A stretch of 42,893 nt of DNA from Candidatus Rokubacteria bacterium 13_1_40CM_68_15 (GCA_001917585.1 MNEG01000121.1:24017-66909); one strand, 5' to 3'. Counted from the first letter of the stretch, positions 14,681 through 25,051 are shown. The notes: generated from the letters alone by a model not told the origin. Translations and numbers: made by a program.

Positions 14681-15417
14681 GGCCGGCTCCGCCGCCGTGT
14701 CGTCAACAGGCGCGGAGAGCGCCACAGCATCCCGAAGACCAGCCGCGTGTGGGCCCAGCTGATCCGGACGTTGTCGCGCAGCATGTGAAAGTGCGACACG
14801 CCGCCGGCGAAGTACGTCACGCGAGTCGGGACGTTGGCCACCACGAGGCCGTCCCACACCAGGCGAACGGCGATCTCGGGATCGAACTCCATGCGATCAC
14901 CGAGCCGGGCCCGAGAGAGCACGTCGAGGGTCCGCTCGAGCGGCAGGCACCGAAAACCGCAGAGCGGATCGTCAATGGCGAAGGAGAGGGTCTCCACGTG
15001 CACCCAGAAGCGCGAGATCTGGCGGCCGACGCGGCGGCTGCGCGGCGCGCTCTCGTCGAAGATCGGGGCACCGAGGACGAGCGCCTCGGGGTTGCGCCGG
15101 GCGACCTCGAGAAATCTCGGGACGTCGGCGGCGTCGTGCTGGCCGTCGGCGTCCAGTTGCACCACGTGCGAGTAGCCCCGCCGCCACGCCGAGCAATACC
15201 CGTGGCGCAGCGCAGCTCCGCGTCCCCGGTTCTCGGGGAGACGCTCCGCCGTGACCCACGGGAGCTCGCGGGTGAGCCGATCCAGGGCGCGACGGGTTGC
15301 CTCATCGCTGCCGTCATCGATCACCAGGCACGGCAGCCCCAACGGGGCCAGCGAGCCGAGCACGCCGGTGATCGTCTCCGGATGGTTGTAGATGGGAATC
15401 AGCAAACACGGGTTCAC
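14677..15417 (-). CDS. Family 2 glycosyltransferase
   Basis: 246 residues from GTG 15417, overlapping the ligase stop. The GT-A fold is clear: CLLIPIYNHPETI, CLVIDDGSDEATRR, RGRGAALRHGY and the metal-binding D-x-D in VVQLDADGQHD. The C-terminal part is DPLCGFRCLPL and MEFDPEIAVRL, like dolichyl-phosphate-mannose-synthase-type enzymes, with no large membrane domain. It probably adds a sugar to a lipid or polyene acceptor. Gene order (ligase-dehydratase, GT2, LpxL-like) matches aryl-polyene loci. Confidence 0.83.
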   Translation of the reverse strand: MNPCLLIPIYNHPETITGVLGSLAPLGLPCLVIDDGSDEATRRALDRLTRELPWVTAERLPENRGRGAALRHGYCSAWRRGYSHVVQLDADGQHDAADVPRFLEVARRNPEALVLGAPIFDESAPRSRRVGRQISRFWVHVETLSFAIDDPLCGFRCLPLERTLDVLSRARLGDRMEFDPEIAVRLVWDGLVVANVPTRVTYFAGGVSHFHMLRDNVRISWAHTRLVFGMLWRSPRLLTTRRRSRP

Positions 15418-17174
15418 GAGGCGCCGCGGCGACTCGGCGCCAGGACACACCGCCCGCTCGAGAAGAGCGAGGTCTCGTTCCAGAGGCGAAACGCGACACG
15501 ATCACCGCTTTCCGACATCTCGGCGCTCAGGTGGAACAGCTCACCGGGCCGGAGGATGTTCTTGAACTTCAGGGCTTCGATCCGTTCGAGGACGACGTCA
15601 CCGCCGGTCATGGCGTGAGCGATCTGCATCACCCATTGGATCTGGGCCACGCCCGGAACGGCCGGGAACCCTGGGAAGTGGCCCTCGAGGTACCCGAGCG
15701 TCTCGGGAACGCGCAGCGTCCGTTGCCACACGCCATCGGTAATGGACTCGTCGACGACCTCCGGGCTGACGACGGCCGAGTCGTACGGGCTCGCGAAGAG
15801 CGCGCGAAGCCCCGCCACCGTCACCTTGCCCTGCGGATCAGTCGGTAGCCGGCCGACGTAGCGCCAGAGCCGAGGCAGGACGACGCGGTCCCAATACGGC
15901 TCGAGCGTCTGGAGCAAGGCCTGCGACACCGCGCGCCGCCCCTGCCGTGCGAGCGCCTCGCGCCCCGAGGGCGTCAGGACGATCGCGGCTCCTAGCCGCG
16001 TTCCGCCCGCCTGGTCGAGGACGGTCAGGGCGACCTGCGATACGAACCCGTGCTCGCCGAGCGCCACTTCCATGTCGGGAAGGGACAGGCGCTTGTCGCC
16101 GAGTTTGACCACGCGATCGGCCCGCGGGCCGGCGATGAAGCGCCCGTCGGCCAGGAACTCGACACGGTCGGCGAGTGTGAACACGCCGTCGTCGGCGCTG
16201 ACGTACGGCGACCGGACGCGCAAGAGCCCGTCTATGGGATCTGCTTCCGTCTCGACACCTGCGAACGGCGTCCAGGGCAGCGCGTCGGCGCCACCATTCT
16301 GGCGGCGCCAGGCGATGCCGCCCGTTTCCGTAGAGCCGAACACCTCGAACGGCGCGGACCCGAATGCGTTCTGCAGCGCAACTGCGGTGGCCCGATCGAG
16401 AGGGCTGCCTGACGAGAAGATCGGTTGGCACTGCGGGGCCAGACGCTCGACGCCGGAGAAGCCTTTGAATCGGCTGAGGTGGGTCGGGCTCGCCACCAGG
16501 TAGCAGCCGCCAGCGCGCGCCATCGGGGCGACCATCTCCTCGGGGTGAAGGTAAGTCCGGGCGTGAAAAGTCCGGCCAACCGTGAGTGGCCAGAGGATCC
16601 GGAAGAGCAGGCCGTAGATGTGCTGGTGCGAGACGGTGGCGAACGCTTCGCGTCCTCGAAGTAGCACGCCCCATTGCCGCTCGAGGCCGGCGACCTCGTC
16701 CTCGAGATTGGCGACCGTCTTCGGCACGGCTTTTCGCTGGCCCGTGGATCCCGAGGTGAACAGCTCCAGAGACGGTGCCGTGCGATCGAGATCGATCCAG
16801 CGCCACGACGCCGGGCCTGCATCGTGAATCGCGTCGACGCGATCGAGCCCGGGAGCGAGGCGGTCGCGCTCGCTGATGAGCCCGTGAGTGGCCCGACCGA
16901 GCTCGGACAACGTACCCGGCTGACCGTTGGGGGCGAGCACGGCCACCGCCCGCGACTGCCAGATCGCCAGCAACCCGACGGCGAACGTGTAACTGTTCTC
17001 GGTGAACAGCAGCCAGCGCCCGGGCCCTCGGGCCGCGATGACCGTCGCCAGCCGGGCGACGTGCAGGGTGAACGTTTCCCAGTCGACGGCACGTTCCCCG
17101 TCGACGGACACGAGCGAGTCCGTCGAGCGGGGTGCTGTCAGCAGGCGGCAGAGTGAGATCGCCGCGTCGGTCAT
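15414..17174 (-). CDS. AMP-dependent acyl/aryl-ACP ligase fused to a C-terminal ApeI/FabZ-type dehydratase
   Basis: 586 residues in two modules. Residues 1-450 are an ANL-family adenylating enzyme: LELFTSGSTGQRKAVPKT (phosphate loop), VFGSTETGGIAWR, DRVEFLADGRFI and the hinge GPRADRVVKLGDKR, ending with a catalytic lysine segment TDPQGKVTV. Residues about 485-586 are a hotdog dehydratase with GHFPGFPAVPGVAQIQWV and LKFKNILRPGE. It should load an aromatic starter acid onto ACP and take part in dehydration. In many aryl-polyene clusters these are neighbouring ApeH and ApeI genes; the fused form also occurs. ATGA links its start to the COG4648 gene. Confidence 0.85.
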   Translation of the reverse strand: MTDAAISLCRLLTAPRSTDSLVSVDGERAVDWETFTLHVARLATVIAARGPGRWLLFTENSYTFAVGLLAIWQSRAVAVLAPNGQPGTLSELGRATHGLISERDRLAPGLDRVDAIHDAGPASWRWIDLDRTAPSLELFTSGSTGQRKAVPKTVANLEDEVAGLERQWGVLLRGREAFATVSHQHIYGLLFRILWPLTVGRTFHARTYLHPEEMVAPMARAGGCYLVASPTHLSRFKGFSGVERLAPQCQPIFSSGSPLDRATAVALQNAFGSAPFEVFGSTETGGIAWRRQNGGADALPWTPFAGVETEADPIDGLLRVRSPYVSADDGVFTLADRVEFLADGRFIAGPRADRVVKLGDKRLSLPDMEVALGEHGFVSQVALTVLDQAGGTRLGAAIVLTPSGREALARQGRRAVSQALLQTLEPYWDRVVLPRLWRYVGRLPTDPQGKVTVAGLRALFASPYDSAVVSPEVVDESITDGVWQRTLRVPETLGYLEGHFPGFPAVPGVAQIQWVMQIAHAMTGGDVVLERIEALKFKNILRPGELFHLSAEMSESGDRVAFRLWNETSLFSSGRCVLAPSRRGAS

Positions 17175-17779
17175 CGGGCCGGCCTGGGCGGAAAGAGCCT
17201 TCGCAAGAATACGTCCGTCACGTCTCCGTCGTAGCGGCGGAACCGCCAGGCGCGATACGTCAGCTCCCCCGCGAACACCGCGCCGACGAGCAGGTACGCC
17301 AGCAACCCCGTATAGAGCGTCCACACCTCGATCGGCGCCCGGAGCGCGAGCCAGAGAGACAACGCGCCGTTGGCAATGAAGAAGGCGCACCAGACTTCGG
17401 TCACCCGACGACAGTAGACGACGTCGGCGACCGTGACGTGCGCGAGTCGGCGCCGGGCCAATCGCTCGACCATCGACGGCCCCACGATGAGCGTCCGGCC
17501 GAAGGACACGAAGAGCGCCGCACTGATCAGGGCCGGCACGAACAGGAAGAACCGTCCCTCGTTGAAGGCCGCGCTCAGGGCGAGGATGCTGGCCACCAGC
17601 GCCAGCGGCCCGAGCAACGGCGATGGCGAGCGCGCGCGCAGCCGGACGGCCTCGCGCACCAGCAGCGCGCCGCCCAGGGCCAGCGCCAGCGCTCTCGGCT
17701 CCAGGAGCCGTAACCCACCGTAGACCAGGAAGGGATAGCCGACCATGGCGAGAACGACGAGCGTCTTCACCACCTTCAC
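17171..17779 (-). CDS. COG4648-type membrane protein of aryl-polyene-like loci
   Basis: 202 residues with about six membrane segments (about 5-22, 28-44, 56-70, 78-97, 128-147 and 155-172) and a basic C-terminal tail ending RRLFPPRPAR. A polytopic protein of this type is a standard member of aryl-polyene gene sets, between the ACP and ligase genes as here. Its biochemical role is not known to me. It overlaps the ACP upstream and the ligase downstream by four bases each. Confidence 0.75.
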   Translation of the reverse strand: MKVVKTLVVLAMVGYPFLVYGGLRLLEPRALALALGGALLVREAVRLRARSPSPLLGPLALVASILALSAAFNEGRFFLFVPALISAALFVSFGRTLIVGPSMVERLARRRLAHVTVADVVYCRRVTEVWCAFFIANGALSLWLALRAPIEVWTLYTGLLAYLLVGAVFAGELTYRAWRFRRYDGDVTDVFLRRLFPPRPAR

Positions 17780-18045
17780 GGTTGCCCCGGCTGCAGCTTT
17801 CGGTGGATGACGTCGACGACGTCCTGGATGGTTCGTATGGAGGCGAGCTCCTGCTGCTTCAGCTCCTGTCCCGTCTTGACCTCGAGCGCGACGGCCATAT
17901 CGATCCAGTCGATGCTGTCGAGATCGAGGTCTTTGACGAGATGCGCCTCGGGTCCGAGCTGATCGGCGGGAAGCCCGAACTCGTCCACCAGCACTTGCTT
18001 CAACTGCTCGTACACCTCGGCCTTGGACAGCGCCGGCGTCGTCAT
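17776..18045 (-). CDS. Acyl carrier protein
   Basis: 89 residues with the phosphopantetheine serine in LVKDLDLDSIDWIDMAVAL. It carries the growing chain by a thioester and is cytoplasmic. It is one of two tandem ACPs that share little sequence beyond the D-S-I-D core, as in aryl-polyene loci, where the two are used at different stages. Start and stop overlap both neighbours, so the ACPs and the membrane protein are translated from one coupled message. Confidence 0.9.
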   Translation of the reverse strand: MTTPALSKAEVYEQLKQVLVDEFGLPADQLGPEAHLVKDLDLDSIDWIDMAVALEVKTGQELKQQELASIRTIQDVVDVIHRKLQPGQP

Positions 18046-18311
18046 CGTGTGCGGCTCACGGCCACGAAGTCGGCGAGGGCACGGACGGAGGCGAAACGGC
18101 GCCGGTTCTCGCCGGTGTCCGTACTGCCCTGTACGCCGTAACGCTCCTCGATGACCATGGCGAGGTCGAGCGAGTCGATGGAATCGAGGCCGAGCCCTTC
18201 GGAGAAGAGCGGCGCCTCGGCGTCGATGTCGGGGGGCGTGACATCCTCCAGCATCAGGGACTCGATGATGAGCCGCTTGATTTCGAATTCCAGGTCCTCA
18301 TGCCTGGACAT
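18042..18311 (-). CDS. Acyl carrier protein (second)
   Basis: 89 residues with the prosthetic-group serine in SEGLGLDSIDSLDLAMV. It has an insertion, QGSTDTGENRRRF, between helices 2 and 3 that the other ACP lacks; such longer loops are typical of one of the two aryl-polyene ACPs. It overlaps the acyltransferase gene by 14 bases and the other ACP gene by 4. Confidence 0.88.
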   Translation of the reverse strand: MSRHEDLEFEIKRLIIESLMLEDVTPPDIDAEAPLFSEGLGLDSIDSLDLAMVIEERYGVQGSTDTGENRRRFASVRALADFVAVSRTR

Positions 18312-19065
18312 GCACGAGCCTCCGCTCGTAGAACTCGCGCATCTCCGCCGTCAACCTGCGCGCCGCGATTCCCTCGGTGATCCCCTCGCTGATCTCGATC
18401 GGCCGCAGCGGCCGGTTCACTTGCACCGTGAACTGCACGGTGCGATCGGGCACGTGATACCAGCGCTGGCCCTTCAAGAGCGTGGGCGGGTCGCACGTGA
18501 TGACCACGGGAAGGAGCGGGACTCCGCTGCGCAGCGCCACGTGAGCGGCGCCTCGATGAAACGGGCCGAGCCGCCGGGCCGGCGATCGCGTGCCCTCGGG
18601 GAACAGCACGAGCCGATGCCCGCGCCGGAGACGATCGACACACGTCTCGATCAGCGCGCCCCCGCCGTCGTTGCGGATGTAGCCGGCGCCGCTGACGACC
18701 CACCGCAGGAGCGGATTACGCCAGGCGGCGCGCTTCACCACGCAGTCGGCCTGCGGCATGCACGCAATGAGGAGCACGATGTCGATGAGTGTCGGGTGAT
18801 TCGCGACGACGACGAATGGATCTCGGGAGCGCAGCCCATCGACGCCGTTCCACTCAACACGGAACAGTCCCAGGGCGATCGCGAAGCGCACCCAGAGGCG
18901 ACACGTCAGGTGCACGATCCGCTGGGCGCGCCGTTCTCGGTCGCCCGGCAGCCACCTCGCGAAGGGGAGGATGCACAGCGCAGCGATGAAGGCCCCGGCG
19001 CCGAAGACACCGAAACCCAGCCCGGTGCGGAACGTCCTCCATACGTAAGCTACTCGTCTCGCCAC
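18298..19065 (-). CDS. PlsC-like lysophospholipid acyltransferase, first gene of the polyene-like operon
   Basis: 255 residues. An N-terminal hydrophobic anchor (GFGVFGAGAFIAALCILPF) is followed by the acyltransferase motifs: motif I NHPTLID (histidine and aspartate as in H-x4-D), motif III FPEGTRSPARRLGPF, and motif IV around VPLLPVVIT. It would move the acyl/polyene chain from ACP to a glycerol- or sugar-lipid. The GTG at 19065 lacks a clear ribosome-binding site, and the predicted transcript start is about 12 bases upstream, so the leader is short. Confidence 0.83.
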   Translation of the reverse strand: MARRVAYVWRTFRTGLGFGVFGAGAFIAALCILPFARWLPGDRERRAQRIVHLTCRLWVRFAIALGLFRVEWNGVDGLRSRDPFVVVANHPTLIDIVLLIACMPQADCVVKRAAWRNPLLRWVVSGAGYIRNDGGGALIETCVDRLRRGHRLVLFPEGTRSPARRLGPFHRGAAHVALRSGVPLLPVVITCDPPTLLKGQRWYHVPDRTVQFTVQVNRPLRPIEISEGITEGIAARRLTAEMREFYERRLVHVQA

Positions 19066-19083
19066 GGGATGACCGGTGGCGGC

Positions 19084-19112
19084 AGAATACTCAGAAGAGG
19101 CCGCCTTGACAA
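19084..19112 (-). promoter_or_regulatory. Predicted sigma-70 promoter of the polyene-like operon
   Basis: On the minus strand, TTGTCA (19112-19107) and TATTCT (19089-19084) are 17 bases apart. The -35 box lies on the same bases as the -35 box of the divergent promoter for the lipoprotein gene, because the region CTTGACAAG is nearly symmetrical. Confidence 0.5.
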
Positions 19113-19132
19113 GATGTGATCTCTGCTACAAT
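19106..19132 (+). promoter_or_regulatory. Predicted sigma-70 promoter of the lipoprotein gene
   Basis: TTGACA (19106-19111) is a perfect -35 box and TACAAT (19127-19132) matches the -10 box at five of six bases. The 15-base spacer is shorter than the optimum. It shares its -35 position with the divergent operon promoter. Confidence 0.5.
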
Positions 19133-19163
19133 CCCGCGAAATCTCGCCACCCGGGAGGCCGCC

Positions 19164-19559
19164 GTGCGGACGTTTGCCCTCCTCGTCGTTCTTCTCATCG
19201 TCGTCGGAGGTTGTCGGACCGCGCCGATCCAGAACGTCTCGCGAGCACCACTAACCACGGTGTCGGCCACGAAGGTCACCATGGCGGACGTCTCCAAGGC
19301 CATCTCGACCGCGGGCGGACGGATGGGCTGGGTCATGCAGGAGGTCCGCCCGGGTGAGCTGCTGGGCATCCTCACCGTGCGAAAACACGTCGCGGTGGTC
19401 GCCATCACCCACGACACGTCGACCTTCAACATCGCGTATAAGGACAGCCAGAATCTCATGCACCAGGGCGACGAGATCCACCGAAACTACAACAGGTGGG
19501 TACAGAATCTCAGGCAAGCCATCCAGTCGGAGGTGGCGCGCATCGGCGCTCCTCGCTGA
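19164..19559 (+). CDS. Small lipoprotein, unrecognised
   Basis: 131 residues from GTG 19164, which has GGGAGG 5 bases upstream; starts further up would break the signal peptide. The signal is VRTFALLVVLLIVVGGC, with the lipobox cysteine at about residue 17. The mature part has SKAISTAGGRMGWVMQEVRPGELLG and RKHVAVVAITHDTSTFNIAYKDSQNL, a beta-rich domain, then a helix with HRNYNRWVQNLRQAI. Small lipoproteins of this build are common in proteobacteria, but no function is known to me. It is monocistronic, ahead of a convergent gene. Confidence 0.72.
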   Translation: MRTFALLVVLLIVVGGCRTAPIQNVSRAPLTTVSATKVTMADVSKAISTAGGRMGWVMQEVRPGELLGILTVRKHVAVVAITHDTSTFNIAYKDSQNLMHQGDEIHRNYNRWVQNLRQAIQSEVARIGAPR

Positions 19560-19579
19560 GCATCGCGCTGGCGGAGCAA

Positions 19580-20050
19580 TCAGCGCCTCGGTCTCGTCGT
19601 CGTCGGCTCGGCCTGCCGCTGGACCACGTAGCCGCGGGGATCGAGGCAACTTCTGAACGCGGCCTCCATCCGATCGACGATCATGTCTCGCGTGCCGCCC
19701 TCCGATCGTCCCGCGGCATAGCCGAACCGTCGGCACTCCTCGAGCTCGGCGGCGATGACGAGCGGGTCGTGTGGCCGCGTTTGAGTCACGCCGAGGTATG
19801 TCGGTGAGGCGTGAACGTGGAACGCGACGCCCACGCTGTGTCCCTTCGAGACCATGCAGCTGATGTACGTCCACGCGCGCTCCGCCGTGGCATCGGCCGC
19901 GACGGCGACGCAGGCGTTCTCGTCCTGTCCCGCCTGGGTGGCGGTCATTCCGGCTGGTGGGCGGCTCGGATAGCGCTGGGGAAGCGCTCCCGCGCCGCAC
20001 CCCGCGCAGAGCAAGAACAGACATACCTTCGTCAGACGAAGCGAGTTCAT
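19580..20050 (-). CDS. Lipoprotein, unrecognised
   Basis: 156 residues. ATG 20050 is preferred to GTG 20056 because GGAGG lies exactly 5 bases before it. The signal peptide ends VCLFLLCAGC, giving a lipidated cysteine. The mature protein has four more cysteines (in NACVAV, YISCMV, LEECRR and FRSCLD), suggesting two disulfides in the periplasm, and ends with a basic tail. No domain recognised. It converges with the preceding lipoprotein gene. Confidence 0.65.
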   Translation of the reverse strand: MNSLRLTKVCLFLLCAGCGAGALPQRYPSRPPAGMTATQAGQDENACVAVAADATAERAWTYISCMVSKGHSVGVAFHVHASPTYLGVTQTRPHDPLVIAAELEECRRFGYAAGRSEGGTRDMIVDRMEAAFRSCLDPRGYVVQRQAEPTTTRPRR

Positions 20051-20126
20051 CGACACCTCCGGCCCTCGTCCATCGACCGGGGATTCTAGCGCAAGTGTCC
20101 GCGCGACGTCGCGAGCCGCCGCGCGT

Positions 20127-20453
20127 TCAGCGGCGCGACGGCAGCCGCTCGATCGTCACGACGAGCAGCGCGCCCGGCGTGTCCTGGAGGCCGAACGCGA
20201 TCCGATCACCCGGGTGCAGCCCATCGAACAGCGCGGCCGACGCCGCGATGAACGGCATCGCCATGCGGTCCGGCATCAGCCCGGCAATCGGGTCGTGCTC
20301 GATTACGATCACAGGACGCGACGCGTGGAGATCGGAGGGCGGGGGCAACAGGGCCAGGACCGTGCCAGTCCCGTGGTAGTTGACCGTTGGCCCGGCCGCG
20401 CCGAGCGCCAGGAATACGGCGGCGAGAGCGGCGACCCGGCGCGCGCGCGTCAT
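20127..20453 (-). CDS. CusF-like copper-binding periplasmic protein
   Basis: 108 residues. A signal peptide (about 1-20) is followed by a small beta-barrel: GTGTVLALLPPP, VIVIEHDPIAGLMPDRMAMPF and LHPGDRIAFGLQ. The histidine and spaced methionines of H-D-P-I-x-G-L-M-P-x-x-M-A-M-P-F are those of the CusF_Ec domain, which holds Cu(I)/Ag(I) with His, Trp and Met residues. It probably buffers copper in the periplasm. No CusBA efflux genes are in the window. The neighbouring gene encodes a distantly similar domain. Confidence 0.72.
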   Translation of the reverse strand: MTRARRVAALAAVFLALGAAGPTVNYHGTGTVLALLPPPSDLHASRPVIVIEHDPIAGLMPDRMAMPFIAASAALFDGLHPGDRIAFGLQDTPGALLVVTIERLPSRR

Positions 20454-20479
20454 GCGCGCCGAGTCTACCGCGTCGCGGA

Positions 20480-20902
20480 TCAGTACTTCTTGCCGGACTC
20501 GGTCGTGGAGGCGGGGCCGGTCTTCTCACCGGCGCCCGAGGCGCTCGGACCACCCTCGGGCTTCATCGCGAGCTCGACGGTGACGCGATCACCCTTCTTC
20601 ACGTTGCTGAGCGCGCTGGGCGGGAAGTGCAGGTCGAGGTTGCCCTCGGCCGTCTTCAGGGTCATGTGCCCCTTCTTGGAATCGATGCGCGTGACCTCGC
20701 CGGTCATCGTGTGACGGGCGACGAAGTCGCCGCCGGCGGCCATGGTGGGCGAAGCTGAGGGCGAGCTGGCCTTGCTGTCGCTCGCCTTGTCGCCGGCCTT
20801 CGTATCGGTCGCCTTCGTCGGGCCGCCGGCGAACGCCGGAGCGGCTCCGAGCGCGGCAACCAGGGCGGTCGCCAGCGCGATGCGGTGCCAGGGTTTCTGC
20901 AT
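20480..20902 (-). CDS. Periplasmic protein with small beta-barrel domain
   Basis: 140 residues from ATG 20902, which follows a strong GGAGGAG site. A clear signal peptide ends at AFA-GG (about residue 25). Next is a Lys/Asp/Ser-rich low-complexity linker (about 27-55), then a beta domain with GEVTRIDSKKGHMTLKTAEG and VKKGDRVTVELAMK, and a disordered tail. The domain outline is like CusF/OB-fold proteins but lacks the methionine cluster, so metal binding is doubtful. It may form an operon with the CusF-like gene 26 bases downstream. Confidence 0.65.
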   Translation of the reverse strand: MQKPWHRIALATALVAALGAAPAFAGGPTKATDTKAGDKASDSKASSPSASPTMAAGGDFVARHTMTGEVTRIDSKKGHMTLKTAEGNLDLHFPPSALSNVKKGDRVTVELAMKPEGGPSASGAGEKTGPASTTESGKKY

Positions 20903-21071
20903 GATCTCTCCTCCTCGGGAACGGACGACTTGGGGCGGTGAGTTTCGTCGCTGCCAACCGTGTGCCAGCCACTGATTGGACGGGCGAGCGGGCACGTTTT
21001 ACAACACGCCGAAACTTGCGCCGGGCCGTCCTGATCCGTACATTCGGGGAGTCAGGCGAACGGAGGCCCGA

Positions 21072-21683
21072 ATGAACGTGTTCCGATGGGGAGCGCTGGT
21101 CGGCCTGTTCCTTCTCGTCGGTGCGACGCCCGCCGTCGCGGGGGCTCCCACCGATCAGGTGCGCCAGTATACCGACCAGGTGTTGAAGCTTCTCGACGAC
21201 CCGAGCGTGCAGGGCGCCGATCGGCGGGCGGCCGTGCGCAAGGCGGCGATCGAGATCTTCGACGTCCAGGAAACGGCCAAGCGGGCGCTCGGCCGGCACT
21301 GGCACGGGCGGACGCCGGCCGAGCGCGAGGAGTTCGTCCAGCTCTTCGCCGACCTGCTCGAGCGAACCTACATCAACAAGATCGATATCTACCGGGGCGA
21401 GAAGGTGGTCTACACCAACGAGGCCATCGACGGCGAATACGCCACGGTGCGAGCGCGGGTGGTCTCGAAGCAGCGCGGCGAGATCCCGGTGGACGCCAAG
21501 ATGATTCGCCGAGGCGATCGCTGGCTGATCTACGACATCGCGGTCGAGAACATCAGCCTCATCGCCAACTACCGGGCCCAGTTCGACCGGATCATCCGCA
21601 GCGCGTCCTACCAGGACCTGGTGACTCGGCTCAAGACCAAGAGAGAGGAGTTCCTGCAGGAGGCCCGTCCCGGGAGCTCGTAG
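21072..21683 (+). CDS. mlaC: MlaC-family phospholipid-binding protein (Ttg2D)
   Basis: 203 residues from ATG 21072 (GGAGG 5 bases upstream). A signal peptide ends near AVAGAP. The mature part is typical MlaC: VRQYTDQVLKLLDDP, FDVQETAKRALGRHW, ERTYINKIDIYRGEKVVY, VPVDAKMIRRGDRWLIYDI (here IPVDAK) and VENISLIANYRAQF. MlaC shuttles phospholipids between the MlaA complex in the outer membrane and MlaFEDB in the inner membrane. The other ABC subunits are not next to it, but an mlaA gene begins at the right edge of the window. It is followed 36 bases later by acetyl-CoA synthetase. Confidence 0.87.
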   Translation: MNVFRWGALVGLFLLVGATPAVAGAPTDQVRQYTDQVLKLLDDPSVQGADRRAAVRKAAIEIFDVQETAKRALGRHWHGRTPAEREEFVQLFADLLERTYINKIDIYRGEKVVYTNEAIDGEYATVRARVVSKQRGEIPVDAKMIRRGDRWLIYDIAVENISLIANYRAQFDRIIRSASYQDLVTRLKTKREEFLQEARPGSS

Positions 21684-21719
21684 ACGTTCCACTCCGCTCG
21701 GGAAACGCGAGGATAGCCC

Positions 21720-23668
<1,949 letters not shown>

Positions 23669-23672
<4 letters not shown>

Positions 23673-24190
23673 AGTCCCGGCTCGCGCCCGTCGATGAGCT
23701 TCTCGACGATGACGCAGTCGCGCCATTTGCCGTGGAGCTTGGCGTGGCGCCGATAGACGCCGACGACGCGGAAGCCGCAGCGCTCGTGCAGGACCAGGCT
23801 GGCGATGTTCTCGGAGAAGATTCGCGACACCAGCTTCCAGAATCCGCGCTCGGCATAGGTGCGGCACAACGCGTCGAGCGCCGCCCGCCCGACGCCGGAA
23901 CCCCGGGCGGCGCGAGCGACGTAGACCGAGTGCTCGGCGACGCCGGCATAGGCGGGGCGGCTGCGGTAGGGACTCGCGCTGGCCCAGCCCACGATGCGCC
24001 CATCGCGCTCGGCGACGATCGTGGGGTACCGATCGTGCTTTCCGGCAAGGAGCGCAGCAATTTCCGCGGCCGTACGCGGCTCGGTCTCGAACGTGGCCAT
24101 GCCATCGTTGATGCCCTCGTTGTAGATCGCGGCGATGGTGTCGGCATCCGCTCCGCGGGCCAGCCGCGTGGTGATCGGCTTCCGTGTCAT
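23669..24190 (-). CDS. arsN1: GNAT acetyltransferase, ArsN1/PAT-like
   Basis: 173 residues from ATG 24190. GNAT motifs: [23 protein letters not shown] at the N-terminus, [40 protein letters not shown] (the acetyl-CoA pyrophosphate loop R-G-x-G-V-G) and a C-terminal [21 protein letters not shown]. These are the marks of the phosphinothricin/arsinothricin N-acetyltransferase group. In an arsenic island the arsinothricin-detoxifying ArsN1 is the natural reading. Close PAT paralogues act on other amino acids, so the symbol is a likely assignment. It lies 37 bases after the aquaporin gene on the same strand. Confidence 0.75.
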
Positions 24191-24227
24191 GAGCGGGAGC
24201 ACGTCGCGAGTCGACGCACGCCTGACA

Positions 24228-24980
24228 TCAAGCACTCCGCGCGTCGACCGGTTCGTCGGCTCGGCGTTCGCTGAGAACGACGTCGGGCGCGACATCGGGG
24301 AGGCTCGGCACGAGCCAGCGGAACAGTGCGGTCGCGGCGGCCGCGCCGAGTAACTGAGCCAGGATGAAGCCCGGGACGTCGGCGGGGCGAATGCCGGCGA
24401 AGGTGTCGCTGGCCGCCCTTGCCAGCGTGACGGCGGGATTCGCGAAGGACGTGGACGCCGTGAACCAGTAAGCGGCGGTGATGTAGGCCGCGACCGCGAA
24501 CGAGACGACGGGCGCGCGCAGGTGGGCACAGCCCCAGATGACGGCCAGCAGTCCGAACGTCGCCACGAACTCGCTGAACATCTGTGCTCCACCGGCCCGT
24601 GCGTGGCGGGATGCGAAGAAGAGCGGCGCTTCGAACATCGTGTGGGCGACGGCCACGCCGGCGAAGGCCCCGACCACCTGCGCGCCGATGTACGCGGGCA
24701 CCTCGCCCGACGGCCGGCCGCCCTGCGAGGCGTCGGCGAGTGTCACGGCCGGATTGAAGTGTGCGCCCGAGATCGGCCCGAAGGTCAGGATGAGCGCCAC
24801 GAGGGCGGCTCCGGTGGCGAGGGTGTTGGCCAGGAGAGCCAGCCCCACGCTCCCGCCGGCCAGCCGCTCTCCCATGATGCCCGAACCGACGACGGCGGCC
24901 AGCAGCAAAGCGGTGCCGACTCCTTCGGCCGAGACGCGTCGGGCCAGCGTGAAGTGTTGCGTTTCCGTTGCGGCCACCAC
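24228..24980 (-). CDS. aqpS: Aquaglyceroporin of the MIP family, probable arsenite channel
   Basis: 250 residues with six membrane helices and both half-helix motifs: SGAHFNPAVTLAD and SFANPAVTLARAA. It passively conducts small neutral solutes. In arsenic islands such a channel (AqpS) lets As(OH)3 made by ArsC flow out, or lets methylarsenite in. It is divergent from the arsenate reductase fusion gene, with 71 bases between the starts. A general glycerol or water channel cannot be excluded by sequence alone. Confidence 0.8.
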   Translation of the reverse strand: MVAATETQHFTLARRVSAEGVGTALLLAAVVGSGIMGERLAGGSVGLALLANTLATGAALVALILTFGPISGAHFNPAVTLADASQGGRPSGEVPAYIGAQVVGAFAGVAVAHTMFEAPLFFASRHARAGGAQMFSEFVATFGLLAVIWGCAHLRAPVVSFAVAAYITAAYWFTASTSFANPAVTLARAASDTFAGIRPADVPGFILAQLLGAAAATALFRWLVPSLPDVAPDVVLSERRADEPVDARSA

Positions 24981-25051
24981 GACCTCCCGTTGAAGGTCTA
25001 CACTGCGCTCGTGCCCGGACGCCCGGTCGAGACTACACGGGGAGGTGCGAT

